Assembly: GCA_018366035.1 (NCBI GenBank)
Contig: JAGZIW010000011.1
Coordinates: forward strand, 7,310 to 71,309
Length of the DNA: 64,000 nucleotides
Source of the DNA: Butyricicoccus pullicaecorum
GTDB taxonomy: Bacteria > Bacillota > Clostridia > Oscillospirales > Butyricicoccaceae
Direction: 5' to 3'
The position numbers were made by a program, and so were the translations under genes. Shown here piece after piece: positions 1 through 6,551 of this stretch; position 1 is the first letter of the stretch, and every line of letters begins with the position of its first letter. The notes under the pieces are model-generated. The model worked only from the letters and a program-made list of their open reading frames with translations. It was not told the DNA's origin and did not search any database.

Positions 1-82
1 GTCTGCCAAGAGCTGCCTGTGCAATCTCTTTCATAAGAAAAGCTGTTTTGCCGCTGCGTGAGCGACCTATGATGATTCGCAT
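1..82 (-). CDS. addB: AddB-like helicase/nuclease subunit, N-terminal fragment (runs off left edge)
   Basis: Only the first 27 codons are in the window. The peptide opens with a hydrophobic strand (MRIII) followed at once by GRSRSGKT at residues 6-13, a Walker A loop. A P-loop within the first dozen residues after such a strand is the layout of AddB, the nuclease subunit that works with AddA in double-strand break resection in Firmicutes. GGAGAG lies 5 nt upstream of the ATG, so the start is well supported. Other short-N-terminus P-loop proteins are possible; the call rests on 27 residues. Confidence 0.55.
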   Translation of the reverse strand, partial: MRIIIGRSRSGKTAFLMKEIAQAALGR

Positions 83-237
83 AACCACTCTCCATGTTCT
101 GACTTTTATTAAACTCAGACCTATATTCTCATTTTAACATAGCACACCACAACACGCAATCGGGCGGAATCCTGTAAAAATACATCTGTCTGTAAATGGT
201 AAGAAAAAAGGTTTTTGAAAAAAATTCAAAAAACTTG

Positions 238-266
238 TTGACAAAGCACCTTTTTTCTTATATACT
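238..266 (+). promoter_or_regulatory. Promoter of the tRNA-Asp/Phe/Gly operon
   Basis: TTGACA at 238-243 and TATACT at 261-266, 17 nt apart, a near-consensus vegetative promoter. Transcription would start about 5 nt before the tRNA-Asp gene. The rest of 83-237 holds no gene that I can see. Confidence 0.85.
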
Positions 267-278
267 AAACAAGCACTT

Positions 279-355
279 GGCCCGGTAGCTCAGTTGGTTA
301 GAGCGCTAGCCTGTCACGCTAGAGGTCGTGGGTTCGAGCCCCATCCGGGTCGCCA
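279..355 (+). tRNA. tRNA-Asp (GTC)
   Basis: Full cloverleaf of 77 nt with encoded CCA. The acceptor stem is GGCCCGG/CCGGGTC, the discriminator is G, and the anticodon GTC lies at 313-315. It is first in a three-tRNA operon. Its 3' end (336-358) is repeated exactly at 448-470, flanking a mini-element. Confidence 0.97.
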
Positions 356-470
356 AGTTTACTTCCGTGCTTTGGAAGGGGCGAGAAAAGGTCGGCGGTG
401 ATTTCACCGCAAAAATATGCCGGTGGCATGTTTTTGAGACCGCGGGAGAGCCCCATCCGGGTCGCCAAGT
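336..470 (+). repeat. tRNA-associated mini-element, copy A (at tRNA-Asp), with 23-bp flanking duplication
   Basis: The T-arm and acceptor end of tRNA-Asp plus CCA and three more bases (336-358) recur as a perfect 23-bp direct repeat at 448-470. The 89 bp between them (359-447) can fold: CTTCC/GGAAG, GCGGTGA/TCACCGC, and AAAAAtATGCC-GGT-GGCATgTTTTT. GGTC/GACC encloses the last two hairpins. GGGGC at 378-382 is an inverted partial copy of the tRNA-Asp T-arm and can pair with GCCCC at 450-454 in the duplicated end. The ATGCCGGTGGCAT motif is shared with the two elements at 27732-27863 and 27926-28054. Confidence 0.75.
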
Positions 471-472
471 AT

Positions 473-548
473 GCCTCTGTAGCTCAGTCGGTAGAGCAGG
501 GGACTGAAAATCCCCGTGTCGGTGGTTCGATTCCGCCCGGAGGCACCA
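473..548 (+). tRNA. tRNA-Phe (GAA)
   Basis: Complete 76-nt cloverleaf with encoded CCA. Acceptor stem is GCCTCTG/CGGAGGC and the anticodon GAA is at 506-508. It starts 2 nt after the duplicated tRNA-Asp end, so the mini-element sits in the spacer of the same transcript. Confidence 0.97.
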
Positions 549-604
549 GTTTTTCTTTATATCTCTACTGGGAATCAAAACTTAGAAAACAGTTCAACAC
601 ATTT

Positions 605-680
605 GCGGATGTAGCTCATCTGGTAGAGCGCCACCTTGCCAAGGTGGAGGTAGCGAGTTCGAGCCTCGTCATCCGCTCCA
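605..680 (+). tRNA. tRNA-Gly (GCC), copy 1
   Basis: Complete 76-nt cloverleaf with CCA and anticodon GCC at 638-640. It is identical over all 76 nt to the tRNA-Gly gene at 27374-27449, but the flanks differ. It is the last gene of the Asp-Phe-Gly operon. Confidence 0.97.
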
Positions 681-686
681 AACGTA

Positions 687-717
687 AAACACACTCATCA
701 GAGTGTGTTTTTTTTTG
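687..717 (+). terminator. Terminator of the tRNA-Asp/Phe/Gly operon
   Basis: Ten-bp stem AAACACACTC/GAGTGTGTTT around loop ATCA, running into nine T residues. Confidence 0.9.
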
Positions 718-800
718 TTGATTCTCATATTCAATTTACCAGTATGAAAATAAAAATTGCGCATTCCCTTTCGATAGGAAACGCGCAAACTCTTTATAAG

Positions 801-835
801 AAAAAACCACGCCTGACATCATTTCGTCAGCGTGG
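801..835 (-). terminator. Terminator of the 30-residue peptide gene
   Basis: On the reverse strand, a stem CCACGC-TGAC/GTCA-GCGTGG with one bulged base (807-835) is followed by six T residues (806-801). It lies 40 nt past the stop codon of the small ORF and nothing else on that strand needs it. Confidence 0.85.
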
Positions 836-874
836 AAAAGCCATTCTATCAACTCTCAAAACATTGAGCCCTAA

Positions 875-967
875 TTACTTGGTGCTATTCTCAGTTTCTT
901 CACCATAGATCAGGTCGTCGATATCAGGCGTATCCGGATACTGCGGACGAATCCAAGTCATCAACAT
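875..967 (-). CDS. Orphan 30-residue peptide of unknown function
   Basis: A 30-codon ORF too short for standard gene callers. The peptide begins MLMTWIRPQYPDTPDIDDL and ends in an acidic tail rich in Glu, with no cysteine. Support is from signals, not homology: GGAGGA 7 nt before this ATG, a near-perfect promoter 72 nt upstream and a strong terminator 40 nt downstream, so it is a complete monocistronic unit. An overlapping ATG at 974-972 in another frame sits too close to the ribosome site and gives only 16 codons. It could be a secreted or signalling peptide precursor or a leader peptide. I do not recognise the family. Confidence 0.6.
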   Translation of the reverse strand: MLMTWIRPQYPDTPDIDDLIYGEETENSTK

Positions 968-1038
968 TTTTCATTCCTCCTCTCTTTAACGATTTATAAC
1001 GGGACTAAAAATGCAAGCGTACTCTTGCTTTCTTGCAT

Positions 1039-1067
1039 AGTATACCAGAAATTCACCAAGAAATCAA
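1039..1067 (-). promoter_or_regulatory. Promoter of the 30-residue peptide gene
   Basis: Reverse-strand TTGATT (1067-1062), 17-nt spacer, TATACT (1044-1039). The predicted transcript starts near 1032, giving a 5' leader of about 65 nt. Confidence 0.8.
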
Positions 1068-1133
1068 ATGAATTTTGTGTAAACTCCATGCAAACAATTT
1101 GTAACTCTCCTCGTGTCCCTGCCGTTTGAGAAC

Positions 1134-1337
1134 AAAAAAGGACGATATGATTTACATATCGACCCAACGCCTCAAGCCCGAGGATAAAAGTCCCCCCGCA
1201 ATGCCGATGCCACCCATTAAAATAACCTGCACGACTGAGCAGGTGGGTTTCCTATCTCGAACCTCTGTGCTTCCAACTTCCGTTTTTGATTCACGGGAGG
1301 CCTGCACTCGGAACGGGAAAGTATTCGGAATCCCGAA
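1134..1337 (-). ncRNA. Structured RNA of about 200 nt, possibly 6S RNA
   Basis: The interval has no credible protein but is dense in pairable segments on the reverse strand. CGGGA/TCCCG lies near the 5' end. CCGAG pairs with CTCGG, and CCTCCCG with CGGGGGG, in a long-range stem. An apical hairpin is formed by ACCCA/TGGGT enclosing CCTGC/GCAGG. It ends in a terminator hairpin CGATATG/CATATCG (1161-1143) with six T residues (1139-1134). A candidate promoter is TTGACA (1371-1366) with a weak -10 CACATT (1348-1343). A long irregular rod of about 200 nt with its own terminator suggests 6S RNA, the RNA polymerase regulator. I could not match conserved bases with certainty. It could also be the 3' UTR of the DUF1292 transcript. 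Confidence 0.45.
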
Positions 1338-1415
1338 AACAAAATGTGGGTTTAAAACGAGTTGCTGTCAAACATCACAGGGGGAATAAAATAATCTATT
1401 CAGCTAATACGAGAA

Positions 1416-1700
1416 TTATTCTCCATCTTCCTCATACATTTCTTCCACGCGCTCCATAACGATTGCAAAGATGCGATCCGCTTCTTCGTCATCTTCAACG
1501 GAAACGAGAACTTCCTCGCCATCTTCTTCTACAACCTTCAGGATTACGACCTCAGCCTCCTCATCTACAGCAAGCTGCGCGGGAATGAATGCCATATACA
1601 GCTGTCCGTCTACTTCAACCGTATCGATATGCTCAAATTCAACTTCGTTGCCGTCCTCGTCTGTCAAGAGAACATAATTATTTGCCAGTTCTTCGCTCAT
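1416..1700 (-). CDS. DUF1292 family protein (YrzB-like)
   Basis: A 94-residue, very acidic protein with the pattern of DUF1292: a YVLLTDEDGNEVEFEHIDTV opening, then GQLYMAFIP, then a strand rich in Glu and Val (EEAEVVILKVVEEDGEEV), and a C-terminal acidic helix. The family is common in Firmicutes and often sits by the Holliday-junction resolvase gene ruvX. Its function is unknown. A GGAGG lies upstream of the ATG. The gene may share its transcript with the structured RNA downstream. Confidence 0.85.
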   Translation of the reverse strand: MSEELANNYVLLTDEDGNEVEFEHIDTVEVDGQLYMAFIPAQLAVDEEAEVVILKVVEEDGEEVLVSVEDDEEADRIFAIVMERVEEMYEEDGE

Positions 1701-1950
1701 AAAGCATGAACCTCCATGTAGTAAAGTCTATGCCGCACGGCAGCTCTTGATTCCTGCTATCATCAGGATACTCGAAATTCAATAAATTTTCAATGGGTTT
1801 TCATGAAAAATTCATAAAATTTTTATTGAGATTTGAAGTCACAATGCTGTGTGCATCTCGGCTCAGGATAATACTTTACGCCTGAAAGCACTCTCTTGTC
1901 AAGTAGAAGAAGCAGTTTTCTCATTTTTAATATTTTTTTGTTCAAAACGC

Positions 1951-1979
1951 TTGACAATACACTTGAATTGCCGTATACT
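1951..1979 (+). promoter_or_regulatory. Promoter of infC-rpmI-rplT
   Basis: TTGACA at 1951-1956, 17-nt spacer, TATACT at 1974-1979. It is about 205 nt upstream of the infC start, leaving a long untranslated leader. Nothing coding is seen in 1701-1950. Confidence 0.85.
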
Positions 1980-1985
1980 AAACCA

Positions 1986-2188
1986 GCAACAATAAAGCAA
2001 GATGTGTACTTTACCATCTTCACCCGCCGCTTTCCGCAAACGGGTCCACATCGTTTCTTTCCTGCTGCACAGTGCTGCTCTTTTTTGCGGTTTTGTGCTG
2101 CATCGCAGGTATGAAATTATGTTTTGGACAGCGGGGCTGTCTTTTTTTGTTAAATTTTTCTGTTTTTATTCTAGGAGGTGCGTTCGCT
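1986..2188 (+). promoter_or_regulatory. infC leader with attenuator (L20-leader-like)
   Basis: This untranslated leader of about 200 nt ends in an intrinsic terminator: stem GACAGC/GCTGTC (2127-2141) with loop GGG and seven T residues, 48 nt before infC. In Bacillus and relatives the infC-rpmI-rplT leader is bound by ribosomal protein L20, which stabilises such a terminator when L20 is in excess. Gene order and position here match that system. L20 binding itself is inferred. Confidence 0.7.
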
Positions 2189-2707
2189 ATTAGCAGCATG
2201 GAACATCAGATCAATGAAGACATCCGAGACAAAGAAGTCCGCCTGATCGCCGACGACGGTGAGCAGCTCGGCATCGTTTCCGCACAGAAGGCCTTGGAGA
2301 TCGCCATTGAAAAGGGTATGGATCTCGTCAAGATTGCGCCCCAAGCACAGCCACCAGTCTGCCGTATTATGGACTATGGCAAGTTCCGTTTTGAGCAGGC
2401 GAAGCGCGAAAAGGAAGCGCGTAAAAATCAGCGCGTTGTCGAAATCAAGGAAATTCGTCTGACCCCCGGCATTGATGTCAACGACTTAAACGTCAAGGTT
2501 GGGCACGCACGTCGTTTCCTCAAGGGCGGCGACAAAGTCAAGGTTTCTGTTCGTTTCCGCGGACGTGAGGTTACCCATTCCTCCATCGGTCTGGAGCTGC
2601 TTCAGCGCTTTGCAGAACAGTGTACAGAGTTTGGCGTCATGGAAAAGCAGCCGAAGCTGGAGGGACGCCATATGCACATGTTCCTTTCCCCTAAGAAAGA
2701 GAAATAA
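2189..2707 (+). CDS. infC: Translation initiation factor IF-3 (AUU start)
   Basis: A 172-residue IF-3 that keeps the ribosomal subunits apart and checks the initiator tRNA. The N-domain opens with HQINEDIRDKEVRLI, the linker is rich in basic residues (EQAKREKEARKNQRV), and the C-domain contains KEIRLTPGIDVND and KGGDKVKVSVRFRGRE. AGGAGG at 2173-2178 is 10 nt from ATT at 2189 and 19 nt from the first in-frame ATG at 2198. ATT is therefore the likely start, as in many bacteria where IF-3 represses its own AUU-initiated translation. A longer in-frame extension upstream crosses the terminator and is not coding. Confidence 0.95.
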   Translation: MSSMEHQINEDIRDKEVRLIADDGEQLGIVSAQKALEIAIEKGMDLVKIAPQAQPPVCRIMDYGKFRFEQAKREKEARKNQRVVEIKEIRLTPGIDVNDLNVKVGHARRFLKGGDKVKVSVRFRGREVTHSSIGLELLQRFAEQCTEFGVMEKQPKLEGRHMHMFLSPKKEK

Positions 2708-2770
2708 AAAACCTTACAAGCTGCATCAGTTATTATTTTGGATGCGACACATAGAGAGGAGTAAACTAAA

Positions 2771-2968
2771 ATGCCTAAGATCAAAACGCACAGCGGTGCA
2801 AAGAAGAGATTCAAGGTTTCCAAGAGCGGCAAGATTAAGCGTGCTCATGTTGGCCGCCGCCACATTCTGACCAAGAAGAATACCAAGCGCCTGCGTCACC
2901 TCCGCAAGGAAGGCTTTGCAGACAAGACAAACGTAGCAGAAGTAAAGCGCCTGCTACCTTACGCGTAA
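2771..2968 (+). CDS. rpmI: 50S ribosomal protein L35
   Basis: A 65-residue, strongly basic protein with the L35 signature MPKIKTHSGAKKRFK at the start and KRLRHLRKEGFAD in the second half. It lies 63 nt after infC with an AGAGGAG ribosome site. L35 is a large-subunit protein that sits in the 23S rRNA interior. Length and order within infC-rpmI-rplT are standard. Confidence 0.98.
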   Translation: MPKIKTHSGAKKRFKVSKSGKIKRAHVGRRHILTKKNTKRLRHLRKEGFADKTNVAEVKRLLPYA

Positions 2969-3005
2969 TTTCTTTTTACCAGAGATTTAAGGAGGCTAAC
3001 ATAAC

Positions 3006-3359
3006 ATGGCAAGAGTTAAGGGCGCGATGATGTCGCGCAAAAGAAGAAAGAAGATTCTGAAGCGTGCGAAGGGCTACTTCGGCGCAAAATCCACTCATTT
3101 TAGAACTGCCAATCAGGCGGTTATGAAGTCCCTCAAGTATGCTTATATTGGTCGTAAGCAGAAGAAGCGTGATTTCCGCCGTCTGTGGATCACCCGTATT
3201 TCTGCGGCTTGCAAGGCTTGTGACATCAATTACAGCCGTTTCATGAACGGTCTGAAGAAGTCCGGTATTGAAATCAACCGCAAAATGCTGTCTGAGCTGG
3301 CAATCAATGACAATGCTGCATTCTGCGCACTTGTTGAGAAAGCAAAGGCTGCCCTTTAA
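3006..3359 (+). CDS. rplT: 50S ribosomal protein L20
   Basis: A 117-residue basic protein with the L20 landmarks MARVKGAMMSRKRRKKILK, KGYFGAKSTHFRTANQAVMK and RDFRRLWITRISAA. L20 is needed for early 50S assembly and, in Firmicutes, binds the leader of its own operon to promote termination. The gene lies 37 nt after rpmI behind AAGGAGG and is followed by a strong terminator. Confidence 0.98.
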   Translation: MARVKGAMMSRKRRKKILKRAKGYFGAKSTHFRTANQAVMKSLKYAYIGRKQKKRDFRRLWITRISAACKACDINYSRFMNGLKKSGIEINRKMLSELAINDNAAFCALVEKAKAAL

Positions 3360-3372
3360 TTCCAGCTTATCC

Positions 3373-3403
3373 AAAGAGGACACTATATGTGTCCTCTTTT
3401 TGT
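3373..3403 (+). terminator. Terminator of infC-rpmI-rplT
   Basis: Stem AAAGAGGACAC/GTGTCCTCTTT around loop TATAT, followed by T residues. Confidence 0.92.
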
Positions 3404-3430
3404 TATCCTGCAGTTTCTATTCACAAATCA

Positions 3431-3458
3431 AAACAGCACCGCTTGCGCGATGCTGTTT
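3431..3458 (-). terminator. Terminator of the GntR/ABC exporter operon
   Basis: Inverted repeat AAACAGCA/TGCTGTTT with a GC-rich apex, flanked by A residues on one side and T residues on the other, so it can work on both strands. It directly follows the stop of the ABC permease gene. Confidence 0.7.
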
Positions 3459-3464
3459 TTCGTC

Positions 3465-4253
3465 TTATTCCAGATTCAATTTATTTTTCAGAACATAATT
3501 TGTTATGAAATAAAATATTACACTTTGTACTGCTGAAATCGCAATGCCAATCCACATAAATCCATGTGCATTACCAACTCCCGAGATTGTGCCAAATATA
3601 AAATCGGTGATTCCCGGGGTATTTACCGTCACATTCATCATCACCGCACCAATAAAAGTGAGCACTGTATTGATTCCAATATACCATGCAATCGACATTG
3701 CCACACGATGTTGATTTGATAGATGACCCAGCGCAATTGCCAAATAAATTTGACAGATGGACGCTGAAATATCTACCAACATTCCAATAAATAGTTCAAG
3801 CAGGAATAATATGCTGTCACCATCTATATCAGCAAAAATTTCTCCCAGTTCGGCAAAGAAATTTGATCCGACAAATGTACCTGCCCCTAAAATCAATACC
3901 GATGTAATCCCAACGATTCCAGATAAGATGCACATGAGACTTGCACCCAGCAGTTTTGAACATGTCAACTGCCATGTCGGTACCGGTAAGGTAAACATCA
4001 AATAGCCTTCCTGACCAAGCAAGCCCTTATAAAAGCGCTGTACAATGACGATAAGAGTCATCACAGCCACACCCACACACAAGGCGGTATACAGCATGAT
4101 CGCAGTGACCTGTGCCCAGCCATCTACGTTTATTTCATTAGATGTCCCCATCATAAAAGCATTGATTGCCGCAACAATCAATATCGCACCATAAAGCGGC
4201 AGCAACCCTTTTGAGAGCGATTTCAGCTCATACTTCATCAATTTTCCAAACAT
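3465..4253 (-). CDS. ABC-2 type membrane permease
   Basis: A 262-residue membrane protein with about six hydrophobic segments, starting with a cytoplasmic MFGKLMKYELKSLSKG that is typical of small ABC-2 permeases. A QEGYLMFTLPVP loop near residue 80 is the usual coupling region seen in YtrC/D- and BcrB-like permeases. The start overlaps the ATPase stop by one base, so the two are translated together. The substrate is not readable from sequence. In YtrABCDEF-like loci the cargo is linked to cell-wall stress or acetoin, but this locus has only one ATPase and one permease. Confidence 0.85.
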   Translation of the reverse strand: MFGKLMKYELKSLSKGLLPLYGAILIVAAINAFMMGTSNEINVDGWAQVTAIMLYTALCVGVAVMTLIVIVQRFYKGLLGQEGYLMFTLPVPTWQLTCSKLLGASLMCILSGIVGITSVLILGAGTFVGSNFFAELGEIFADIDGDSILFLLELFIGMLVDISASICQIYLAIALGHLSNQHRVAMSIAWYIGINTVLTFIGAVMMNVTVNTPGITDFIFGTISGVGNAHGFMWIGIAISAVQSVIFYFITNYVLKNKLNLE

Positions 4254-5023
4254 TAAAAATCTCCCCCTTGATAAGGTACTGCACGGAACACTTCGCGGAA
4301 CAGCTGATCGACAGACTTTCCTTCTGTTTCGCGGATATGATCGACCGTATCATGCCTTGCAATCTGCCCATTTTGGAGAAACACAACCTCATCGAGCACA
4401 CGTTCAATATCTGAAATCAGATGGGTAGAGATCATGACGGTACCATTTTCATTATAGTTTGTCAAAATCGTATCCAAAATAAAGTCACGCGCTGCCGGAT
4501 CAACACCAGCAATTGGTTCATCGAGTAAATACAGCTGTGCCTTTCGGCTCATCACAAGTACCAGCTGCACCTTTTCCTTTGTGCCTTTGGACATCGTCTT
4601 GATCCGTTCAAGTGGACGGATATTCAGTGCAGAAAACATTTCCGCAGCCTTTTTCCGGTCAAAATCGGCATAGAAATCGCTGAATAAATCCATAAGGTCT
4701 ACGGTTTTCATCCAATCTGCGAAGTACATGCGATCCGGCAGATAACTGATGATTGACTTTGTCTCTACACCGGGCGCATATCCATCAACAAGCAGAATTC
4801 CTTCATTCGGTCGCAGCAGCCCATTCAAGAGCTTGATAAAGGTTGTCTTGCCGGAACCATTCGGTCCCAAAAGACCAACAATTTTTCCACGCCCAATGTT
4901 GAGGTCAATGTGATCCAGCGCACGCTTTGCCCCATAAGACTTGCTGAGTCCCTGTACACGAATCAGCATATCATCTTGTTTTTTCTCTGTTGCCATAAAA
5001 TCATTTCGGATTTCTTCCATCAT
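4253..5023 (-). CDS. ABC transporter ATPase (YtrB-like)
   Basis: A 256-residue ATPase with Walker A GPNGSGKT, a non-canonical signature MSKGTKEK in place of LSGGQ, and Walker B LYLLDEP, followed by an H-loop in STHLISD. The KGTKEK form of the signature is typical of YtrB and of the lantibiotic-immunity-like exporters controlled by GntR regulators. Its start ATG overlaps the stop of the regulator (ATGA), a mark of translational coupling. It pairs with the permease downstream. Confidence 0.92.
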   Translation of the reverse strand: MMEEIRNDFMATEKKQDDMLIRVQGLSKSYGAKRALDHIDLNIGRGKIVGLLGPNGSGKTTFIKLLNGLLRPNEGILLVDGYAPGVETKSIISYLPDRMYFADWMKTVDLMDLFSDFYADFDRKKAAEMFSALNIRPLERIKTMSKGTKEKVQLVLVMSRKAQLYLLDEPIAGVDPAARDFILDTILTNYNENGTVMISTHLISDIERVLDEVVFLQNGQIARHDTVDHIRETEGKSVDQLFREVFRAVPYQGGDF

Positions 5024-5388
5024 TGATTCCCCCTTTTACGGTTTCTCAGCATTTCAGCCGCCTCCAGCTCTGTATAACCGATTGTTGCCATTCCTGTTAC
5101 GTAGAGCTCCATCTTCTCCTCCGCCAGACAGCGCCGCACATTGTCCACTGAGTCTGCATCTTCAGTCACTGTGCGTCCTGCTGTACGGTTCGTTGTGACC
5201 AGTCCGTCCTGTTCCAGCTGTGCCAATGCACGCTGCATGGTGTTGGGATTGACTTTTGCTTCCGCAGCAAGTTCACGGACCGATGGCATTCGTGCCCCCA
5301 ATGGATAAATGCCGGATACAATGCGTTGCGTCAACTGCTCGGTCAGCTGCGTCCAGATTGGACGGTCATCTGTCAGTTTCCATTGCAT
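5020..5388 (-). CDS. GntR family regulator (YtrA-type)
   Basis: A 122-residue repressor with a winged helix (RIVSGIYPLGARMPSVRELA and KVNPNTMQRALAQLE) and a short C-terminal tail in place of a large ligand domain, which defines the YtrA subfamily. The start is set at the ATG 10 nt after GGAGGA; a TTG two codons upstream is also open. It is first in the operon with the exporter. A promoter with an inverted repeat across its start region suggests autorepression released by an unknown inducer. Confidence 0.9.
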   Translation of the reverse strand: MQWKLTDDRPIWTQLTEQLTQRIVSGIYPLGARMPSVRELAAEAKVNPNTMQRALAQLEQDGLVTTNRTAGRTVTEDADSVDNVRRCLAEEKMELYVTGMATIGYTELEAAEMLRNRKRGNQ

Positions 5389-5408
5389 GATCAACCTCTC
5401 CTCCAGTC

Positions 5409-5467
5409 ATTGTATTTATGTATTATTAACTTAATACAATTATACATTTGCCTTTATATTTTGTCAA
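5409..5467 (-). promoter_or_regulatory. Promoter and candidate operator of the GntR/ABC operon
   Basis: Reverse-strand TTGACA (5467-5462), 17-nt spacer, TATAAT (5444-5439). Perfect arms ATTGTATT (5409-5416) and AATACAAT (5433-5440) lie across the start point, 16 bp apart. An inverted repeat there fits a YtrA-type operator; binding is inferred. Confidence 0.75.
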
Positions 5468-5543
5468 GCATTTTTTTTTGAAAAATAAGGTATCTTGCTT
5501 TGGAGCCCAATTCTACGGCTATATAGTGTTTTCATGAGAAAGA

Positions 5544-5552
5544 TGATATAAT
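5544..5552 (+). promoter_or_regulatory. Extended -10 promoter of the RpiR regulator gene
   Basis: TGATATAAT, a TGn-TATAAT extended -10, with no good -35 at the usual distance. It sits 68 nt before the rpiR-like start. Confidence 0.5.
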
Positions 5553-5619
5553 AAAAATCGTTACATCTCAAAATCACACAAAGAATATGAATAAATGTCA
5601 ATAAAGGAGGGTGTTTATC

Positions 5620-6357
5620 ATGCAAAAAGATAACCTCATACTTCGCAAGCTATATGAAGATGTAAAACTTTCTGCTATGGAACGTGAAGTGTTAGATTAC
5701 ATCATCAACAATTTAGATGAGGCCATGCAGATTGGGGTACGCGGCGTTGCGCAAAAGCGATATACATCTTCTACCACTGTCATTCGTCTGTCCAAAAAAT
5801 TAAATTATGACGGTTTTCGGGAGATGATTTATTCATTCAAAAATATACTTTCTCCACCGGCAGCACATTGTCCAGATGAACTGCACGATAAAATTCACTT
5901 CTACCCTGACACAGATAAACTGAACCAATTTTTTGATGTATTAGACCGTAAAGGATTTATCTGCATCAATGGGCAAGGATATTCTCGCTTGATTGGTGAG
6001 TATTTGGCAAATAAACTCATCAGCAGTGCCTGTACTGCAATTTTACAAGATAGTTTAGAAGCAGAAACTATTATCCGAAATTTTAAGCACAAACTTGATG
6101 CAATGATTATCATATCAAAATCCGGCAACAATCTTTTTGCGCTTGCGGCTGCCAAGCAATGCCAAGAAGCCAAAATCCCAACAATCCTATTCACCGGAAA
6201 TCCAAATTGTGAATTGAAAAAAAATTGTGACACTGTATTCATCATAAAGGATAATCACCCGTTTGATATTGAAAATGTACAGTCAAACTATTTCTTTGGT
6301 TACTGTATTTTGACATTTGAAGAACTTTTTGATCTCTATTATAATCGTTTCAAATAA
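5620..6357 (+). CDS. RpiR/MurR family transcriptional regulator
   Basis: A 245-residue regulator. The N-terminal 75 residues form the RpiR-type helix-turn-helix (MEREVLDYIINNLDEA, YTSSTTVIRLSKKLNYDGFREM). The C-terminal SIS domain (about 105-230) binds phosphosugars, with the phosphate loop ISKSGNN near residue 165. GGAGG is 9 nt from the ATG; an in-frame GTG three codons upstream is too close to it. It converges on the GH4-PTS-ChbG operon, which it probably controls by sensing the phosphorylated sugar that the PTS delivers. Confidence 0.92.
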   Translation: MQKDNLILRKLYEDVKLSAMEREVLDYIINNLDEAMQIGVRGVAQKRYTSSTTVIRLSKKLNYDGFREMIYSFKNILSPPAAHCPDELHDKIHFYPDTDKLNQFFDVLDRKGFICINGQGYSRLIGEYLANKLISSACTAILQDSLEAETIIRNFKHKLDAMIIISKSGNNLFALAAAKQCQEAKIPTILFTGNPNCELKKNCDTVFIIKDNHPFDIENVQSNYFFGYCILTFEELFDLYYNRFK

Positions 6358-6413
6358 GGCACCACTTGTTTTATACGCACATTCTAACGGGATACTTCCA
6401 AGTCTGTAACAGC

Positions 6414-6446
6414 AAAAAATCCGAGGTTTCTACCCTCGGATTTTTT
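6414..6446. terminator. Bidirectional terminator between rpiR-like gene and GH4 operon
   Basis: AAAAAATCCGAGG and CCTCGGATTTTTT form a stem flanked by A and T tracts on opposite sides, serving both converging transcripts. Confidence 0.88.
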
Positions 6447-6551
6447 GATTTGTACTGTATTTCTCTGTCTGCTAAACACAAACCAACTGACAGAATCAGT
6501 TTTAATCACATTTCATTTTTTCAACCGCTTTATACAGCTGTAATCCATCTT

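Noticed and set aside
336..470. Prophage or integrative element attachment sites at tRNA-Asp
   Set aside because: The repeats are only 112 bp apart, with no integrase gene and the same event seen at two other tRNAs; a classical attL/attR pair would enclose kilobases.
605..680. Identical tRNA-Gly copies as sign of a recent segment duplication
   Set aside because: Identity stops at the tRNA ends; flanks, promoter and terminators differ, which is normal for multicopy tRNA genes kept alike by conversion or selection.
398..721. Open frame of 107 codons across tRNA-Phe and tRNA-Gly
   Set aside because: It runs through two intact tRNA genes and a mini-element and has no ribosome site; the opposite-strand frame at 306-578 fails for the same reason.
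1134..1337. T-box leader or RNase P RNA
   Set aside because: The T-box antiterminator motif TGGnACC with specifier loop is absent and no amino-acid gene follows. A GAGGATAAAAGTCC stretch on the forward strand recalls the RNase P box GAGGAAAGTCC, but the size and the ACAGAA element do not fit.
1126..1389. Open frame of 87 codons
   Set aside because: It overlaps the structured RNA, has no ribosome site and the composition is not protein-like.
2072..2188. N-terminal extension of infC to an upstream ATG
   Set aside because: The extension crosses the intrinsic terminator of the leader and the protein would lose the normal IF-3 start.
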